DNA of 29,724 bases. It comes from Tieghemiomyces parasiticus (taxonomy: Eukaryota > Kickxellomycota > Dimargaritomycetes > Dimargaritales > Dimargaritaceae). The stretch lies in NCBI GenBank assembly GCA_027575765.1, contig JANBPT010000580.1, positions 1-29,724 on the forward strand, read 5' to 3'. Made by a program: the position numbers and the translations under genes. The notes under the pieces were generated by a model. The model did no database searches, was not told where the DNA came from, and saw nothing but the letters and a program-made list of their open reading frames with translations. Positions 1-10,615 of the stretch are shown one piece after another (positions within the stretch are counted from its first letter, which is position 1; each line of letters opens with the position of its first letter).

Positions 1-659
1 CCTGACCACTGTGCGATCGTGACTCGACATGGTCCGGACCAGTGAGCCTTGGGATTAGCCCACTAGGCCACATGCCGTTTCTGCTCTTTTCTTTTATGAC
101 GGGGCCACGTTCACCTCAATACGTTGCAAGTTTTCTTTGCGCGGATGATTCGCCAACTAGCTTGGCGGGCGGACACTTTGTAACCCAAATCTAGGGGGGG
201 ATGGAAGTCGAACTGCCTCAAACGACTTGTATACAATCCAAGTCACACTGTGTCATGAGATATGGTTGGCCTGCCAAGCAAGGGTGGCAGTGCATTTAGG
301 TAGTGCTTAGGTCCGGGCTGCTTACTCATTTCATTCTGTTGCGGCTGGTGGTCGCTGCCCCTGATAATTCCGCGGGCCGGCCCGCCACCGGGTAAGCCCA
401 TTGTAGCTGCCCTTTGCAGCCTATCCACCGATACGGGCCTATCGTCCCACCGTCCTCAGCTTCGTGGCCCTTCGTCATCCGAGTCTGGGCGGACGGAAGA
501 TATCCGTATCTACCATATGTATGTGTTGAGTCATTTGTACAATTCTTCTTAGATCTGTTCGACAGATAAAACAAAAGCGTAAAGCTGATCGACCCCAACT
601 GAGTAAGGGACGCGACGACGCTGAAATTAAAACCTCCCCCCCAAAAAAAAAGCACCCCA
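1..659. other. Left-edge intergenic DNA; 3' flank of QTRT1
   Basis: I see no supportable gene. The open frames here (up to about 170 codons on the minus strand) have no family resemblance and overlap each other in different frames. A C7-A9 homopolymer block at about 637-652 lies just beyond the QTRT1 stop codon (G7/T9 in the mRNA sense). A G run sits near 194-200. Confidence 0.6.
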
Positions 660-2069
660 TCAGGCCGTGGCGACGGCCGCCTCGGGCTCCGCCACTTGTT
701 CGACCGTGTCCAGCTCGATATTAACACTCCGTAGAGCGTTGACCGTCCATTCCGGGTAAGGTCGTCCGGCGCCGATAAAGTACCGGTGCATGAACGAGCG
801 TACAAAGGCAGGGAATGAGTCGTCCATGATACTCTCACGGATATCGCGCATCAGGCGCATCTGAAAGGCGATGTTGTGGATGGATAACAGGTGGCAACCG
901 ACAGTCTCCTTGGTACCGAGGGCGGCGAGGTAGGCGCGGGTGAAATTCTGACACGTGTAGCACGAGCACGCGTCGTCGATCGGGCGATAGTCGCGGCCGT
1001 GCTTGCTAAACTTGAGGGTCAGGCCGCCGTCGCGGGTGAGGGCGTGGCCGAACCGGGCGGTCCGGGTAGGGAATACGCAGTCGTACATGTCGACGCCCAA
1101 GGCCGAGCAGACCACCAGGTCCTCAGCGTACCCGACGCCCATACAGTACCGTGGCTTGGCCTCCGGGAGGTGGTCGGTGCACTGGGTAACCACCCGCCAG
1201 AACTGGTCCTTCTCCTCGCCGCCGCTGAGCCCACCGATAGCGTAGCCCGGTGCGTTCCGAGCGATCATGGCGTCGAGGCACGTCCGCCGGAGGTCCGGGT
1301 TCAACCCGCCTTGGATGATCGGGAACAGATTCTGGCGGTCCGGGTACCGGTGGGCCCGCTGGCACCGATCGAGCCACCGGATCGACCGGTGCATGGCTTC
1401 TTCGACGCGGGGCCCCGTGGTCAACGACGACACCACATCGTCTAGCTGCATCATAATATCCGCCCCGATGCTGTTCTGCAGCTCGATGGACTTTTCCGGG
1501 GTCAGCAGCATCCGGGACCCGTCGTGGGGGCTTTCAAATTCCACGCCGTCCTCGGTGATCTCGGCCAGTTTGAGCAGTGACACCATCTGGAACCCACCGC
1601 TGTCGGTCAGCATTCCACGGTCCCAGTCCATGAACCGGTGCAGTCCACCCGCTGCCTCTAAAATCTCCGGGCCGGGGCGGTGGCCCAGGTGGTAGGTGTT
1701 GCCCAGGATAACGTGGCAGTCCAGCATCCGCAGCTGGTCCGTTGTCAACCCCTTCATCGTACCTTGCGTGCCCACCGGCATGAACATGGGTGTGTCTGCG
1801 GTGAAGTGCGGGAGGTGGAGCTTGGATACCCGCGCCTTGGTCGTCGAACACCGCGCCAGAATCTCAAACCGGAGCGCCGGCGAGGTGCTCGACGCTAGCA
1901 CCGGGTGCGGATGGGCACGGTAGGGCCCGCCCTCCAAGCGGGTGGGTGACTGCGACTCATCGCCCGAATCGGTCGTCGTACGCGCATGCTTCGCCGTGAC
2001 CTCGGCGATAGGAGAGGGAGAAGCCTTGCGGGTGGTCGAAGTCATCAGATGGCGAACGGTCCGGAGCAT
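660..2069 (-). CDS. QTRT1: Queuine tRNA-ribosyltransferase catalytic subunit (eukaryotic TGT)
   Basis: Exchanges guanine for queuine at wobble position 34 of GUN-anticodon tRNAs (Asp, Asn, His, Tyr); in eukaryotes it acts as a heterodimer with QTRT2. The 469-residue single-exon ORF carries the full TIM-barrel signature. D156 in LTDSGGFQ is the general base, D330 in [13 protein letters not shown] is the nucleophile, and GGLSGGEE (279-286) belongs to the substrate pocket. The zinc site is C368, C370, C373 and H398. Spacing matches the human enzyme with an offset of about 51. The family is usually about 400 residues, so residues 1-65 form an Arg/Ser/Thr-rich extension with few acids in the first 30 residues, possibly a mitochondrial presequence. 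In the extension only M1 and M9 could start translation; the next Met is M95, inside the conserved core. The ATG follows a pyrimidine-rich leader (positions about 2070-2105). No intron is needed. Family assignment is very secure; the targeting role is inference. Confidence 0.97.
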   Translation of the reverse strand: MLRTVRHLMTSTTRKASPSPIAEVTAKHARTTTDSGDESQSPTRLEGGPYRAHPHPVLASSTSPALRFEILARCSTTKARVSKLHLPHFTADTPMFMPVGTQGTMKGLTTDQLRMLDCHVILGNTYHLGHRPGPEILEAAGGLHRFMDWDRGMLTDSGGFQMVSLLKLAEITEDGVEFESPHDGSRMLLTPEKSIELQNSIGADIMMQLDDVVSSLTTGPRVEEAMHRSIRWLDRCQRAHRYPDRQNLFPIIQGGLNPDLRRTCLDAMIARNAPGYAIGGLSGGEEKDQFWRVVTQCTDHLPEAKPRYCMGVGYAEDLVVCSALGVDMYDCVFPTRTARFGHALTRDGGLTLKFSKHGRDYRPIDDACSCYTCQNFTRAYLAALGTKETVGCHLLSIHNIAFQMRLMRDIRESIMDDSFPAFVRSFMHRYFIGAGRPYPEWTVNALRSVNIELDTVEQVAEPEAAVATA

Positions 2070-4585
2070 AGAGAGGGGTCGGAAAGCGGCAGGGAAAAAA
2101 AGGTGGTGAATCGTTAAAAAGTGTGCAGGTGTGAATCGTGGGGCAGCCGATGGAGGGGATGGGGATTATGGAGACGGGTAGCAAGTTGGTGAGGACTGTC
2201 GCGTGGTGCCAACCGCAACGAGAGACTCGAACACTTAAAAAAAAAAAAAGGTACAGAAGCCAGGGAGGCATGAAGTAGTAAAGTCTGAGCGCCCAAAGTT
2301 AACTCCCATTGGCCAGATTTGTACGGCTGCTAGACAAGTATGGCACAGGTACATGCCCTGGATATTAGGCCTATAATGGCACTACGCTTTGATTCACGCT
2401 GCACTGACCGACTGTGCTTGACGATTGTATGAGGACGAGGAGGTGTCGTACTTCATGGGCTCCAGCCTTAGGGAGCAGGTGGGAGTTGCGATCGGTACGG
2501 CCGCACCATAGGACGATTAGCCTTCACACTTTGGCGTTAAATGTAGTTGCAAAACGGGTTTTAAAATTAAGGGTATAATTCACCATTTGCTTGCGCGTTT
2601 AGGTGCTATGCCGTTCAGTCGTCGAGCCGACGGTTGAAATTATAGAGTAGTGGTTGTCAAACTGGTTCATGAGATTCGACAGGACCACGTTATTAAAGCC
2701 GTGTAAACGAGGCAACGGGCTAAAATATGATGAATGCTAAAAGATATGGACATGCCTTCAGCCAGAGTTGAGACGTACGGTCCACTCGGGCCGCCAGGTT
2801 TGGTTGGGCGGTGTGATGCCTCTAATAACCATACATACCACTTCTCGAATCCCATATCCCTTATCCACGCTGTATCGCCGCTCGTTAGAGCGCCCCCGAA
2901 GTACCATCAGGCGCCATTATGACTACCTTCCGAACTCTTCATGGCAGATCCTCAGTTGGACCACCAGATATCCGATGTAGACCTTTCCTTAAACCTCCCA
3001 ACGGGCACCCAATGTCTCACGAGACAGTTTGCTTTCATGTTTCCGCGCAACCATAGGTAAACTCTTGTACATGCCGCTAGCAGCCTATCCGCCGACCTGT
3101 TGCCTTCGGCTCGCTACCTCTATCAAACCTGACCGTTGAACCAAGCCGAGTGTTCTCGCCCAAATCACTGCCCACAGTATCACCGGTTCATCGAAACTTC
3201 AAGGACCCCTCCAACTCTCTACATATCAATTATTGCCTACCACCGCATCTTACGTATTACCTAGTAATTGCAGAAGTACCATTTATTCCTCAAACCCACC
3301 CCCACATGCACGCACTCCCCCCATATTCAAACCTTTGCATTTTACTCGTATTCTACGTTGACGTTTTGTACTCGTCAGAAAATCGTTGGTCGTCCTAACC
3401 CTCCTCACCCCCTTCTAGCCCCATCCCCTCTAGCACAGGTGTGGGGTGTTGGGGGAGGTACTTACCCAGGCCTACCTCGGTTGGATTAAAGGTTGGGCAA
3501 TGGAGACATGGTGCCAAGCATCCAAACGAGAAGAGCTTTGGGCCGAGACGATGCCCTTTTATTAGGATGGGGAGGCAGAAGACGGGGTGGCATGTCATTG
3601 TAGGATGCAGTAGACTGATCCCCGGGTATTGAAATGGAAAGGGCCGGGAAGAAGATATCAAATCCAATATAACCTTACAAGGAAGAGGCTGAACTCTGCC
3701 TTCTAGTCACTCTACAGAACACAAACTCACGAAACAAAAACCAAATATACATGCAACGTTAAAAGAGGCCAAAAGAAATCTCACCGGTCGCCTGTGTAAG
3801 GGGGTCAGTGCAACTAGGACCTACCTCCTCATTATACCCACGATTTTGGCAGATGGCTATCGGATGCAGCGCGTTTGGTACTTCCGCGGTAAAGTGTGGG
3901 GACCACTAGTCTATTTGGGACAAAGCTCACTGCGTAGATGTACGATTAGCCAGTCACTTGCCTGGTCTACCCGGCTGGTGGTAGGTTCTGGCGAGGAAAC
4001 AGCTATTACTGTGCCATTAATGTACAGTCTTGGGTATATTGGTTATCCGCTACGGTTGAACTATCCGGACCCAGGACAACAACAATAGGAGTGGAACGGA
4101 AGGTAGCAATAACGGGACGGAAAGGAAGGTCCGGTGTAGTGGCCGAGACCGCTCTTCTATGCAAATAGCTATCCCATAATAGGACATTCTCCAGATGCAG
4201 CAGTAGATGGAGACGAGGGATACGTATTGCCTCACTCGAGAAACTTGGCGACATGTTAATGCACTTAGCTCTTCTACCAGTGCGATCACCATACCCCAAC
4301 ACTACCTCCAACCCGGGCAAGAAGGCCAATCGTCTTACTGGTGGTCGCCGGTCTCCCGCTGTGTTTACGGCTCTTCACCTGAGACCAATATAAACCAGAC
4401 TTACCCATTCCTCCTGGATATGCCGTTCATTGCCCCTCCCTTCTTCCCTGAAACTAGCCACTACCTACATCGTCCAACACGAACTTCTGTTTGAAATTGA
4501 CCTCTGAATCACGCTTGGACTCTATCGCATTTACATCCTCCCTACAGACCATCACAGTGATGCGCACCGCTGTCAAGGAAGGTAG
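2070..4585. other. Intergenic DNA, no gene recognised
   Basis: About 2.5 kb without a convincing gene. The first 200 bases are the presumed QTRT1 promoter/leader, pyrimidine-rich on the minus strand with an A13 run near 2237-2249. Short ORFs of 60-110 codons occur in all frames without recognisable domains, compatible splice sites or consistent composition. Part of 3150-3430 is C/T-rich on the plus strand. I found no tRNA A/B boxes and no repeat longer than simple homopolymers. Confidence 0.5.
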
Positions 4586-5740
4586 GTGAGGAGGCTACAC
4601 ATCAACCGAGACATTGGCAGTATCATTGTTCGTAAGGTTGTTGTCATTACTGGAAGTGTCGTCGCTGATTACGTTGCCCCTCGTCCTTTTCTACCATGCA
4701 CCCTATCCTTAGGCTGTATGACCTTTGTCGACCACACTGTACACTTGCTGTACCGGACTCTTAGGGCCAAACCCGACATGGACCAAGTGAAACGGCCCTC
4801 GGAGGCCCCCCGCACCTACTACACTGCTAATTCAGCTACGGAGTCTATTGCCTTGCCCTCTGTCGCAGTCACTGGCGTTTTGACTCTACAGCGTCACCTT
4901 CCGCCGTCCATCGTTTTCTCTAAACTTTTAGCCCTAGCAACCCCGCCTTCTACCGCATCCTCTACGTCCACGCGCAAGCTGTGCCTGCCTCCCGCCTCCC
5001 CTCCTTCCCCACCCATTTCTTCAACCTCTCTTGCATGCACCCCCGCGACGCCTCTTGCTTCTCCTCAAGAGTCACCCAGTCTTACTGATCAACTGCAGCC
5101 TACTACCTTGCCATCCCCTCCCCGTCGTCTCCCGATTTCACCAACCATATCTCCCCATCCCCCCGTCTCATCTACGCTGTCTCATTCCCCGCAACTTCTT
5201 CATCCTATCCCTATCCCCACTCCCCCAGACTCCCCTACTACCTCTTTCAAGTGTATGTCGGCCACCAGTTCCTCACTTGCACCGGCCAACCTTCCGGCCC
5301 CTGCTACTCTAAACACGGCGCCCACTTCATGGCCCCCCTCCCCTGCCCCCACTTCCCCCATTTATCGGGACCCCGCTCGAGTCTATCCAGCAGCACCACT
5401 GCCGCCCTCTTTTGACGGCACTGAGGAGGAGGAAGGTGACGACGACGATGATGATGATATCCTGAGCTCGATATCCATGACAGAGGAAGAGGCCAATTTT
5501 TCCTTGGCCGACGTCCAGCCCAACTGGGCCCAGATTTGGGCGGCGGAGATGTTCGTTCCCGGCCTCTCGCCCGTGATCCTCACTGAAGAGGAGGCAACCT
5601 TTGTTCTCGCTGACGTCCAGCCGGATTGGGAAAAGTTGGCTGCCGTCGATCGGCCGCTTCCGATCCGTCTATTTGCGACCCCTCGCCGTTCCCATCTAGC
5701 GCCCCCAGGTGGTGCCTGTGACCAAATTCGTGGTGGCTAG
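4586..5740 (+). CDS. Unrecognised Pro/Ser/Thr-rich protein with duplicated TEEEA..LADVQP.W motif
   Basis: A 384-residue ORF of unknown function. Residues about 85-275 are low complexity, rich in Pro, Ser, Thr, Leu and Ala and probably disordered. An acidic tract (about 279-293, including seven consecutive Asp) leads into two copies of a 17-residue motif. Copy 1 is M298-W314 and copy 2 is L332-W348, both fitting TEEEA-x-F-x-LADVQP-[ND]-W. The copies agree at most residues while many matching codons differ at the third base (TEEEA, first L, A and P), which argues for protein-level selection. The tail (349-384) is basic and Pro-rich. The start is uncertain: M1 gives a hydrophobic N-terminal stretch, but M65 (position 4778), just before the low-complexity region, is an equally good start. 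An upstream exon cannot be excluded. No signal peptide or catalytic motif is evident. It could be a scaffold or regulatory protein with two short binding motifs; that is inference only. Confidence 0.6.
   Translation: MRRLHINRDIGSIIVRKVVVITGSVVADYVAPRPFLPCTLSLGCMTFVDHTVHLLYRTLRAKPDMDQVKRPSEAPRTYYTANSATESIALPSVAVTGVLTLQRHLPPSIVFSKLLALATPPSTASSTSTRKLCLPPASPPSPPISSTSLACTPATPLASPQESPSLTDQLQPTTLPSPPRRLPISPTISPHPPVSSTLSHSPQLLHPIPIPTPPDSPTTSFKCMSATSSSLAPANLPAPATLNTAPTSWPPSPAPTSPIYRDPARVYPAAPLPPSFDGTEEEEGDDDDDDDILSSISMTEEEANFSLADVQPNWAQIWAAEMFVPGLSPVILTEEEATFVLADVQPDWEKLAAVDRPLPIRLFATPRRSHLAPPGGACDQIRGG
5477..5629 (+). repeat. Two-copy, 34-residue-period motif inside the Pro-rich ORF
   Basis: Copy 1 starts at 5477 and copy 2 at 5579, exactly 102 nt (34 codons) apart. 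Of 17 aligned residues, 13 are identical (T, E, E, E, A, F, L, A, D, V, Q, P, W) and N/D at the penultimate position is conservative. At least seven of the identical residues use different synonymous codons, so the duplication is old and kept at the protein level. Confidence 0.75.
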
Positions 5741-6121
5741 CCATCGGGGTCTCATACGTCCGTCATCCATGTTTACCTGGCCCGTTACGGCTGCCGCTAA
5801 ATGTTAATTAATTACTGTATATCTCTACCGATACTCATACCGTTCTACACGACACCCATGTCTGCTTAAACCGTTTATAAAATTACACTATATATCAATC
5901 CCTAATCTAAAAGTAGGGCGGCGATAAAGCGAAACACCGCTGCAGGAAAAAAAAAGGAGAAGCGCAATTGTAAACTCGCTAGCAACCAACGAAATGGCAG
6001 TGGGACTTGATCGTCGTAGCCGCGTCAAAGTTCCCACTGTCTCCATGCCCATGTGCAGCAGTTTGGCTGTCAACCATGTCTTAAATATGTACATTTCCTA
6101 AGGACCCGGATGATTATGGTG
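5741..6121. other. Convergent intergenic region
   Basis: Lies between the 3' ends of the plus-strand Pro-rich ORF and the minus-strand GH16 gene. It is A/T-richer than the flanking genes, with an A10 run at about 5947-5956. No gene is seen. Confidence 0.5.
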
Positions 6122-7365
6122 CTAGCAGTAGCTTTCGTAAGACAATCTCGTGATCTGGGCCGTAGCGGGCCCTTTGGTCCAGTCGGTCACGCCGGCCCAG
6201 GCGGGGCTGACACCTCCACCATTCCAAACATTCATAATCCAGGCGCGGGCATTGGTCGGATACTTTTTCGAGGGATCGTTCACCAGCGTACGGATGACCT
6301 TACCATCCATGTACCACTGGGTCTGTTTCTCAGTGAAATCGATGGAAAACTCTACGAACGTCTTGGAGAAATCCGTATCACCCAGGGGTTTCCGGTCGGC
6401 CTCAACGTCATTGTTGACGTGTATGCCACCTACAAAGTACGTCGTCTCGGTGAGTTTAGTATTTAAACCGACCCATTCGAGGTCAATCTCGTCTTTGCCA
6501 GGGACACCACGCTACAGGCACAAAGGGGAATGGATTGGTATATGCCCAAGGGAGGGTTGATGAGATATATAAGGTTAGTCAGTGGTTGAAGCAGAATGGT
6601 ACAATGCTGGGGACCGGCATGCAACCAGTATGGAGGGGGGGGCTCCAACGATAGGAAGCCAGGATCTCCCAAGGCTCAGTTTCAGATTATCCTACGGTAT
6701 AATAGAGCAATACTTACGATAAAGGCGGTGGCGGCACCGGGCATGGAGGCGGACTTGATGGTAATGGTAGAGCGGCCATACCAGATATCGTTGCGAGCGT
6801 ACTTGAGGCCAACCCCACCACAAGATTGGTCCATGCTCCACTGCATGACACCGTCACTGAAAGTTACGTTGTTGGGGCAAGTAATCTCAAAGTCCTTGGC
6901 CAATTCTTCCCGAGTCAGAGTGTAGTCCTTCTTCCAGCATGTCACGGCGGTGTTGTCGGCATTGGTAATGCCTGTGCCGGGGACTCCGTTAGTACTGTCA
7001 CCCGTGGAAGCCGCGGTGGCGGCGGTGGAGCTAGTTGTGGGGGTAGGCGAGGCCGACGCAGCAAGGGCAGTTGTAGTCGATTTACTTGCTTCCGAGGCTG
7101 AGCTGTTCGACTCGGAGCCTCCAACGTCAATACCGATGAGATGTAGGAGAGAGGATAACAGGTTCACAGTAGGTGCCGGCTCGGCACTGCTTTTAGAGGC
7201 GGAGGGCGCCTCGTTGTCGGTCGTCGGCGCTGTACTATGAACCGGCATGCTCGGGAGAGGTTTAGGGTCAGTCGGGCTGGGACTGGAACTCACGCTGCTT
7301 AATAATATCAGGTGGGAGACCAGGAACCCAGTGAGAGCGACATAACGAATGGAAAGACGAACCAT
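6122..7365 (-). CDS. Secreted GH16 glycosidase/transglycosylase, CRH-like
   Basis: CRH-family enzymes link chitin to beta-glucan in the fungal wall. Two exons: 7365-6718 and 6511-6122. The 206-nt intron has a GTAAGT donor and TAG acceptor in phase 0, giving 345 residues. Residues 1-28 are a signal peptide (basic start, then a hydrophobic core). Residues 29-140 are a Ser/Thr/Ala/Pro-rich linker likely to be O-glycosylated. The GH16 domain runs from about 142 to 345. The catalytic motif DEIDLE is residues 223-228: E224 nucleophile, D226 helper, E228 acid/base. Downstream, QWYMDGKVIRTL and the ARAWIMNVWNGG segment match the CRH beta-sandwich. The intron falls seven codons before DEIDLE. Unusually for CRH proteins, the Ser/Thr-rich region precedes the catalytic domain, no chitin-binding CBM18 is present, and the protein ends in SYC with no hydrophobic GPI signal. 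GH16 is secure; the CRH subfamily is likely. Confidence 0.93.
6512..6717 (-). other. Intron of the GH16 gene
   Basis: Donor GTAAGT at 6717-6712 and acceptor CTGTAG ending at 6512. It is phase 0 and needed to join the N-terminal half of the GH16 domain to the exon carrying DEIDLE. Reading through the donor leaves the GH16 frame and terminates at 6682. Confidence 0.9.
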
Positions 7366-8959
7366 ACCGTTGTAAGTGCGGAGGGAGGGGGCGCGGGAGG
7401 GCTAACAGTTAAGGACGGTGGGTCCGAGTTCGGAGCACTGTAAGGTAGCCTAATGTGTGGAGTTGCACAGCCAACACGGTGTAAGGTCAGACAAGTCGTA
7501 GCTGAGAAAAAATGTGCAATAGCTGGGAGTAACCCAGTTATTAGAGACGTGTCATAATATACGATCCGTAATAATGTCCCAGAATAATAACGCGAAAATA
7601 ACCGGTTGCAGGCAAGGAGATAATTGAGGTAGGCGGTCAGAGGTATAAAAAAGAAAAAGATAAATGAGGGTACGGACGGGGAGGGGTTCTAAGAGGTACG
7701 GAGCGTTGGTTCCGACAGACAGGCAGCGTCACGGCCCTTTATAACTACCCTCCCTCACGGCGACGTTGGCTTGTTAGTCAACCCCCCCCCGTCCTTTCCC
7801 GAAGGAGCGAGCACCGGCCACTACCGTATAATCGCGAACGGTTTGATGCAGGCGCAAGCGCCGTAGCGACCAAAAAAAACAGCAGCGGGAATGCTCCATT
7901 GAGTGCAAAGCCAGGGAGGAAGGGGATAAAGACCCGGAAGTCTTTGAGTCCAAGGATGGCATTAGGTAGCACGCTATGGAGGGCCGCCGCTCAACAAAGG
8001 GGCGGGAGTCCCGACAGTAAACGGGGCCAATAAAAAGGAAGGTCCCGGGTATTATTCGCCAATTCTGCAGGGAGGGGGGCCATGGCGCCGTATCAATTTA
8101 CCGGCTCGACTAACGGGGTTTTGTGGCGGGTCTCCTCACCAGAGGTTGGGTGCACCGTATCCGACGGAGAGCGCCGCACCTTGGTTCTTCATTGTTGTCC
8201 ACCCTGCGCCAAAACTTAAAGCGGTCCGGTTTACTTCACCCATCGTATGTGCAGAACTTCGAACCTAAACGCATTCCATCGCGCACCGACTTGTTTTACT
8301 ATTCGTGTTTGGCACATACAACGCCGCCTAATTCCCATGTCCTCCCGTCCCAGAGAAATCTATGTAGTGTTTGACACATACTAACGCACTCACTGGCCTA
8401 ATTTTGTTCTATACCAGGCCCGAGAAGCATCCAACGCTTGGTGCACGTTATTTCATTCTTCAATTACACTGGTTTTCGTGCATCGGCTAAATAAGACTTC
8501 CACTTATCTTACTTTTAAATACATCGCGTACGGACATATCATCTCCCAACCGCCGTGGCTACGTCTCTATATGGACCATAGTGTCGTACCTAAGAGAATA
8601 CTGGCAACGGGGCAACAGTCCTACCGGTTTGAAGGAGCAAGCATTATAGCTAAAGCTATTCATAGCTAGATACATTGGCGGAAAGTAGCGGGAGCAGGGC
8701 AAGGCTTCGAAGGCCTTAGTGCTAATAGTCACGTGGTATGTAATCTGCTGAAGATATGTGGTGAGATGCTCACGATAAAAAAAAAGAAGGGTGCTCAGGG
8801 TGTCCAGTGTTGGCGACGGGCCGGGAATGGCGAGCAGCGTGCCATGGGCTGCCTACTCCACACCTGAACTGATTTGCAACGACGGTTTGGTACTCTATGT
8901 AAACCAAACTAGCACCTGCATCGCCATTCGTCCCTAACCCCGAACTCCCTCCCGACGCC
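7366..8959. other. Divergent intergenic region (GH16 and TMA16 upstream)
   Basis: About 1.6 kb between the starts of two divergent genes, so it should hold both promoters. A TATAAAG-like element lies on the minus strand near 7743-7737, about 370 nt upstream of the GH16 ATG. A C9 run is near 7782-7790 and A8-A9 runs near 7873 and 8777. No ORF with family resemblance or coherent exon structure was found. Confidence 0.45.
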
Positions 8960-8962
8960 ATG
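8960..8962 (+). other. TMA16: Start-codon-only coding exon of TMA16
   Basis: ATG in the context ACGCCATGG, with the final G beginning donor GTAAAT at 8963. The acceptor CAG ends at 9217. If unspliced, the ATG opens an unrelated 81-codon frame that stops at 9205. GTAAAT is weaker than the other donors in this window, so this assignment is an inference. Confidence 0.55.
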
Positions 8963-10367
8963 GTAAATAGCAACAGCCTGAACCGACCTGATGCTTCTCG
9001 GCTCCGGGCACTCTATACTCCTGCCCGGTTCGAGCGTCGCTGTCGAATTACCGCGACGCGGGGCTTGGGCATGGGCAAGGCCCAAATGAGGTCAGCGTTT
9101 CTAGAGTTATCCGCATACCACACGAGCGAATGGAACAGGCCCAAGGCACTAGCCAGCAGACTAATGCCCGTACCTGACCTCTATAACCGTCCCTCCCTCT
9201 TTTGATACCAACGCCAGCCGAACAATAAGAAGAAGTCTCTCAAAAAGATCAAGGGCAAGGACTTGGCCCACCCGTACTCGCGGAAAGCCAAACAGATGCA
9301 GCGTTCTCACCTGATCGCCGGGCGCAAGTCCATCGGCAAGGCTCAGCGTCTAGACACCATCAGCGTCACAGGTAGGTTTGTATAGCTTGCTAATCGTGTA
9401 GCTCGGGCACCGTGTCGCTCACCCACCTAATGATGATTAATCAACGTGGCCCCGCAACTAAATATCTGCGCCCTCTAACCTTCAATCTGTCACACCAGCC
9501 GAGCGGTACATGTGGTTCCGGTATGCCATGGACGACGATAAGAAGGTTCTCACTAATGAAGACGTGCACGAACTGATTATGATGTAAGCCAGAGACCTAG
9601 ACGCTGCGGCGTCCCCTGCTGCGTTTAGGCGTGGAGGGCCGGATTATATGAGGTATCCCGGACATCGTAGCTCTGACCATTAGTCATAAGCCTAATCAAG
9701 CATCTGTATGATCGTCCCCTTCACCCTGTTCCCTCGCACGTTGCTCTTTTTGCACGGTCCACCGGATAGGTACATTGACCGCAATGATGAGGAAATTGCC
9801 AAGTTCGAGAGCGAGCGCCGGAAAGATCAACCCTTGCATAAGAGCGCCGAGGCGATGAAGTTCGTTAAAAAGCAGAATCAGGGCGAATACAAGTCTGGTT
9901 TCAGTAAGTCATGATCTCTTATTCCTTTCGTCCAACTTAGCCTTGACAATTCGGCCGAATCCAATGGTCATCGGTCACTCACCTCGCACCCATCCTCCGA
10001 CTACCCTGTCTCTACCCAACAGAGCTCCCTGACCTGACTGATGCACCGACCGTGGCCTACATGCGGTAAGTGCCCACCTTGCGCCCCAGACCGAGATGGT
10101 GATTATTCGCGGCAGCTGGTTGCCAGTTAGCGTTGCTGGCGGCGAGTCTCACAATTCACCCCCTCGAGTGCGAGTTCGCGGTCCTAATATTTCGCTTTGT
10201 CAATAACCCCCTCCCATACCCTTCCCGCCCTTCAACCACTTAGGACATGGAACGGGGACATAAATGCCCTGCACAACGTCCGCTTTGCCATCTTCCGCGA
10301 GGCCTCAGCCGCGTCTTCTGAAACGACGCTGGCATCCGGAAGTGACGCCATCATGGCTGATGCGTAA
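8960..10367 (+). CDS. TMA16: Translation machinery-associated protein 16 (60S biogenesis factor)
   Basis: TMA16 associates with nuclear pre-60S particles. Six exons: 8960-8962, 9218-9371, 9499-9583, 9770-9903, 10023-10065 and 10244-10367. Introns are 255, 127, 186, 119 and 178 nt, all GT-AG, with phases 0, 1, 2, 1 and 2 that agree at every joint; the product is 180 residues, close to yeast and human TMA16. Recognisable blocks are a basic N-terminus with HPYSRKA (19-25), the helical segment with ERYMWF (54-59) and ELIMMYIDR, and the C-terminal block RTWNGDINALHNVR (140-153). The start is inferred. The frame at 9218 has an upstream TGA and no ATG, but a Kozak-like ATG at 8960 followed directly by GTAAAT splices in phase 0 to give MPNNKKK, a typical TMA16 beginning. 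Exons 2-6 are secure; exon 1 is moderately so. TMA16 is convergent with the membrane-protein gene at 10616-11866. Confidence 0.9.
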
Positions 10368-10615
10368 TGCTTTGTCGCCCGCTCGTTTGGTATGCCAAAT
10401 TAAATCCACTTCCTACTCATTTAGCTGAACAAGTTACACGGGGTGCTCGGTTGTATGTTAGAGTTGGGCCATTCGGCCTCATTATCCAGCGCATAGCGCA
10501 AAACGACGACTTAATATTGGTAAAAACGCAGATAAAAAAACCTGTCCGTGTGTACATATAGACAACTCGGCACTGCAGTCTATTTGTTGCCGACTCAATG
10601 GGCCGACTGCTCCTT
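10368..10615. other. Convergent 3' intergenic spacer
   Basis: 248 bp between the TMA16 stop and the membrane-protein stop. It must hold both 3' UTRs. No canonical AATAAA was found on either strand. Confidence 0.6.

Noticed and set aside
326..838. 170-codon minus-strand ORF overlapping the QTRT1 3' end
   Set aside because: Out of frame with QTRT1 and continuing into its flank across homopolymers; the composition and sequence match no family.
891..1445. 184-codon plus-strand ORF inside QTRT1
   Set aside because: It is antisense to a confidently assigned conserved enzyme; G/C-rich codon usage leaves the opposite strand open. No domain is recognisable.
6053..6560. Two plus-strand ORFs of about 136 codons over GH16 exon 2
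   Set aside because: Both are antisense shadows of the exon carrying DEIDLE.
8245..8319. Possible tRNA: 8-bp inverted repeat GTATGTGC/GCACATAC about 60 nt apart, with GGTTCGA on the minus strand
   Set aside because: No D-arm or anticodon stem forms, the T-stem bases do not pair, and the A box is absent.
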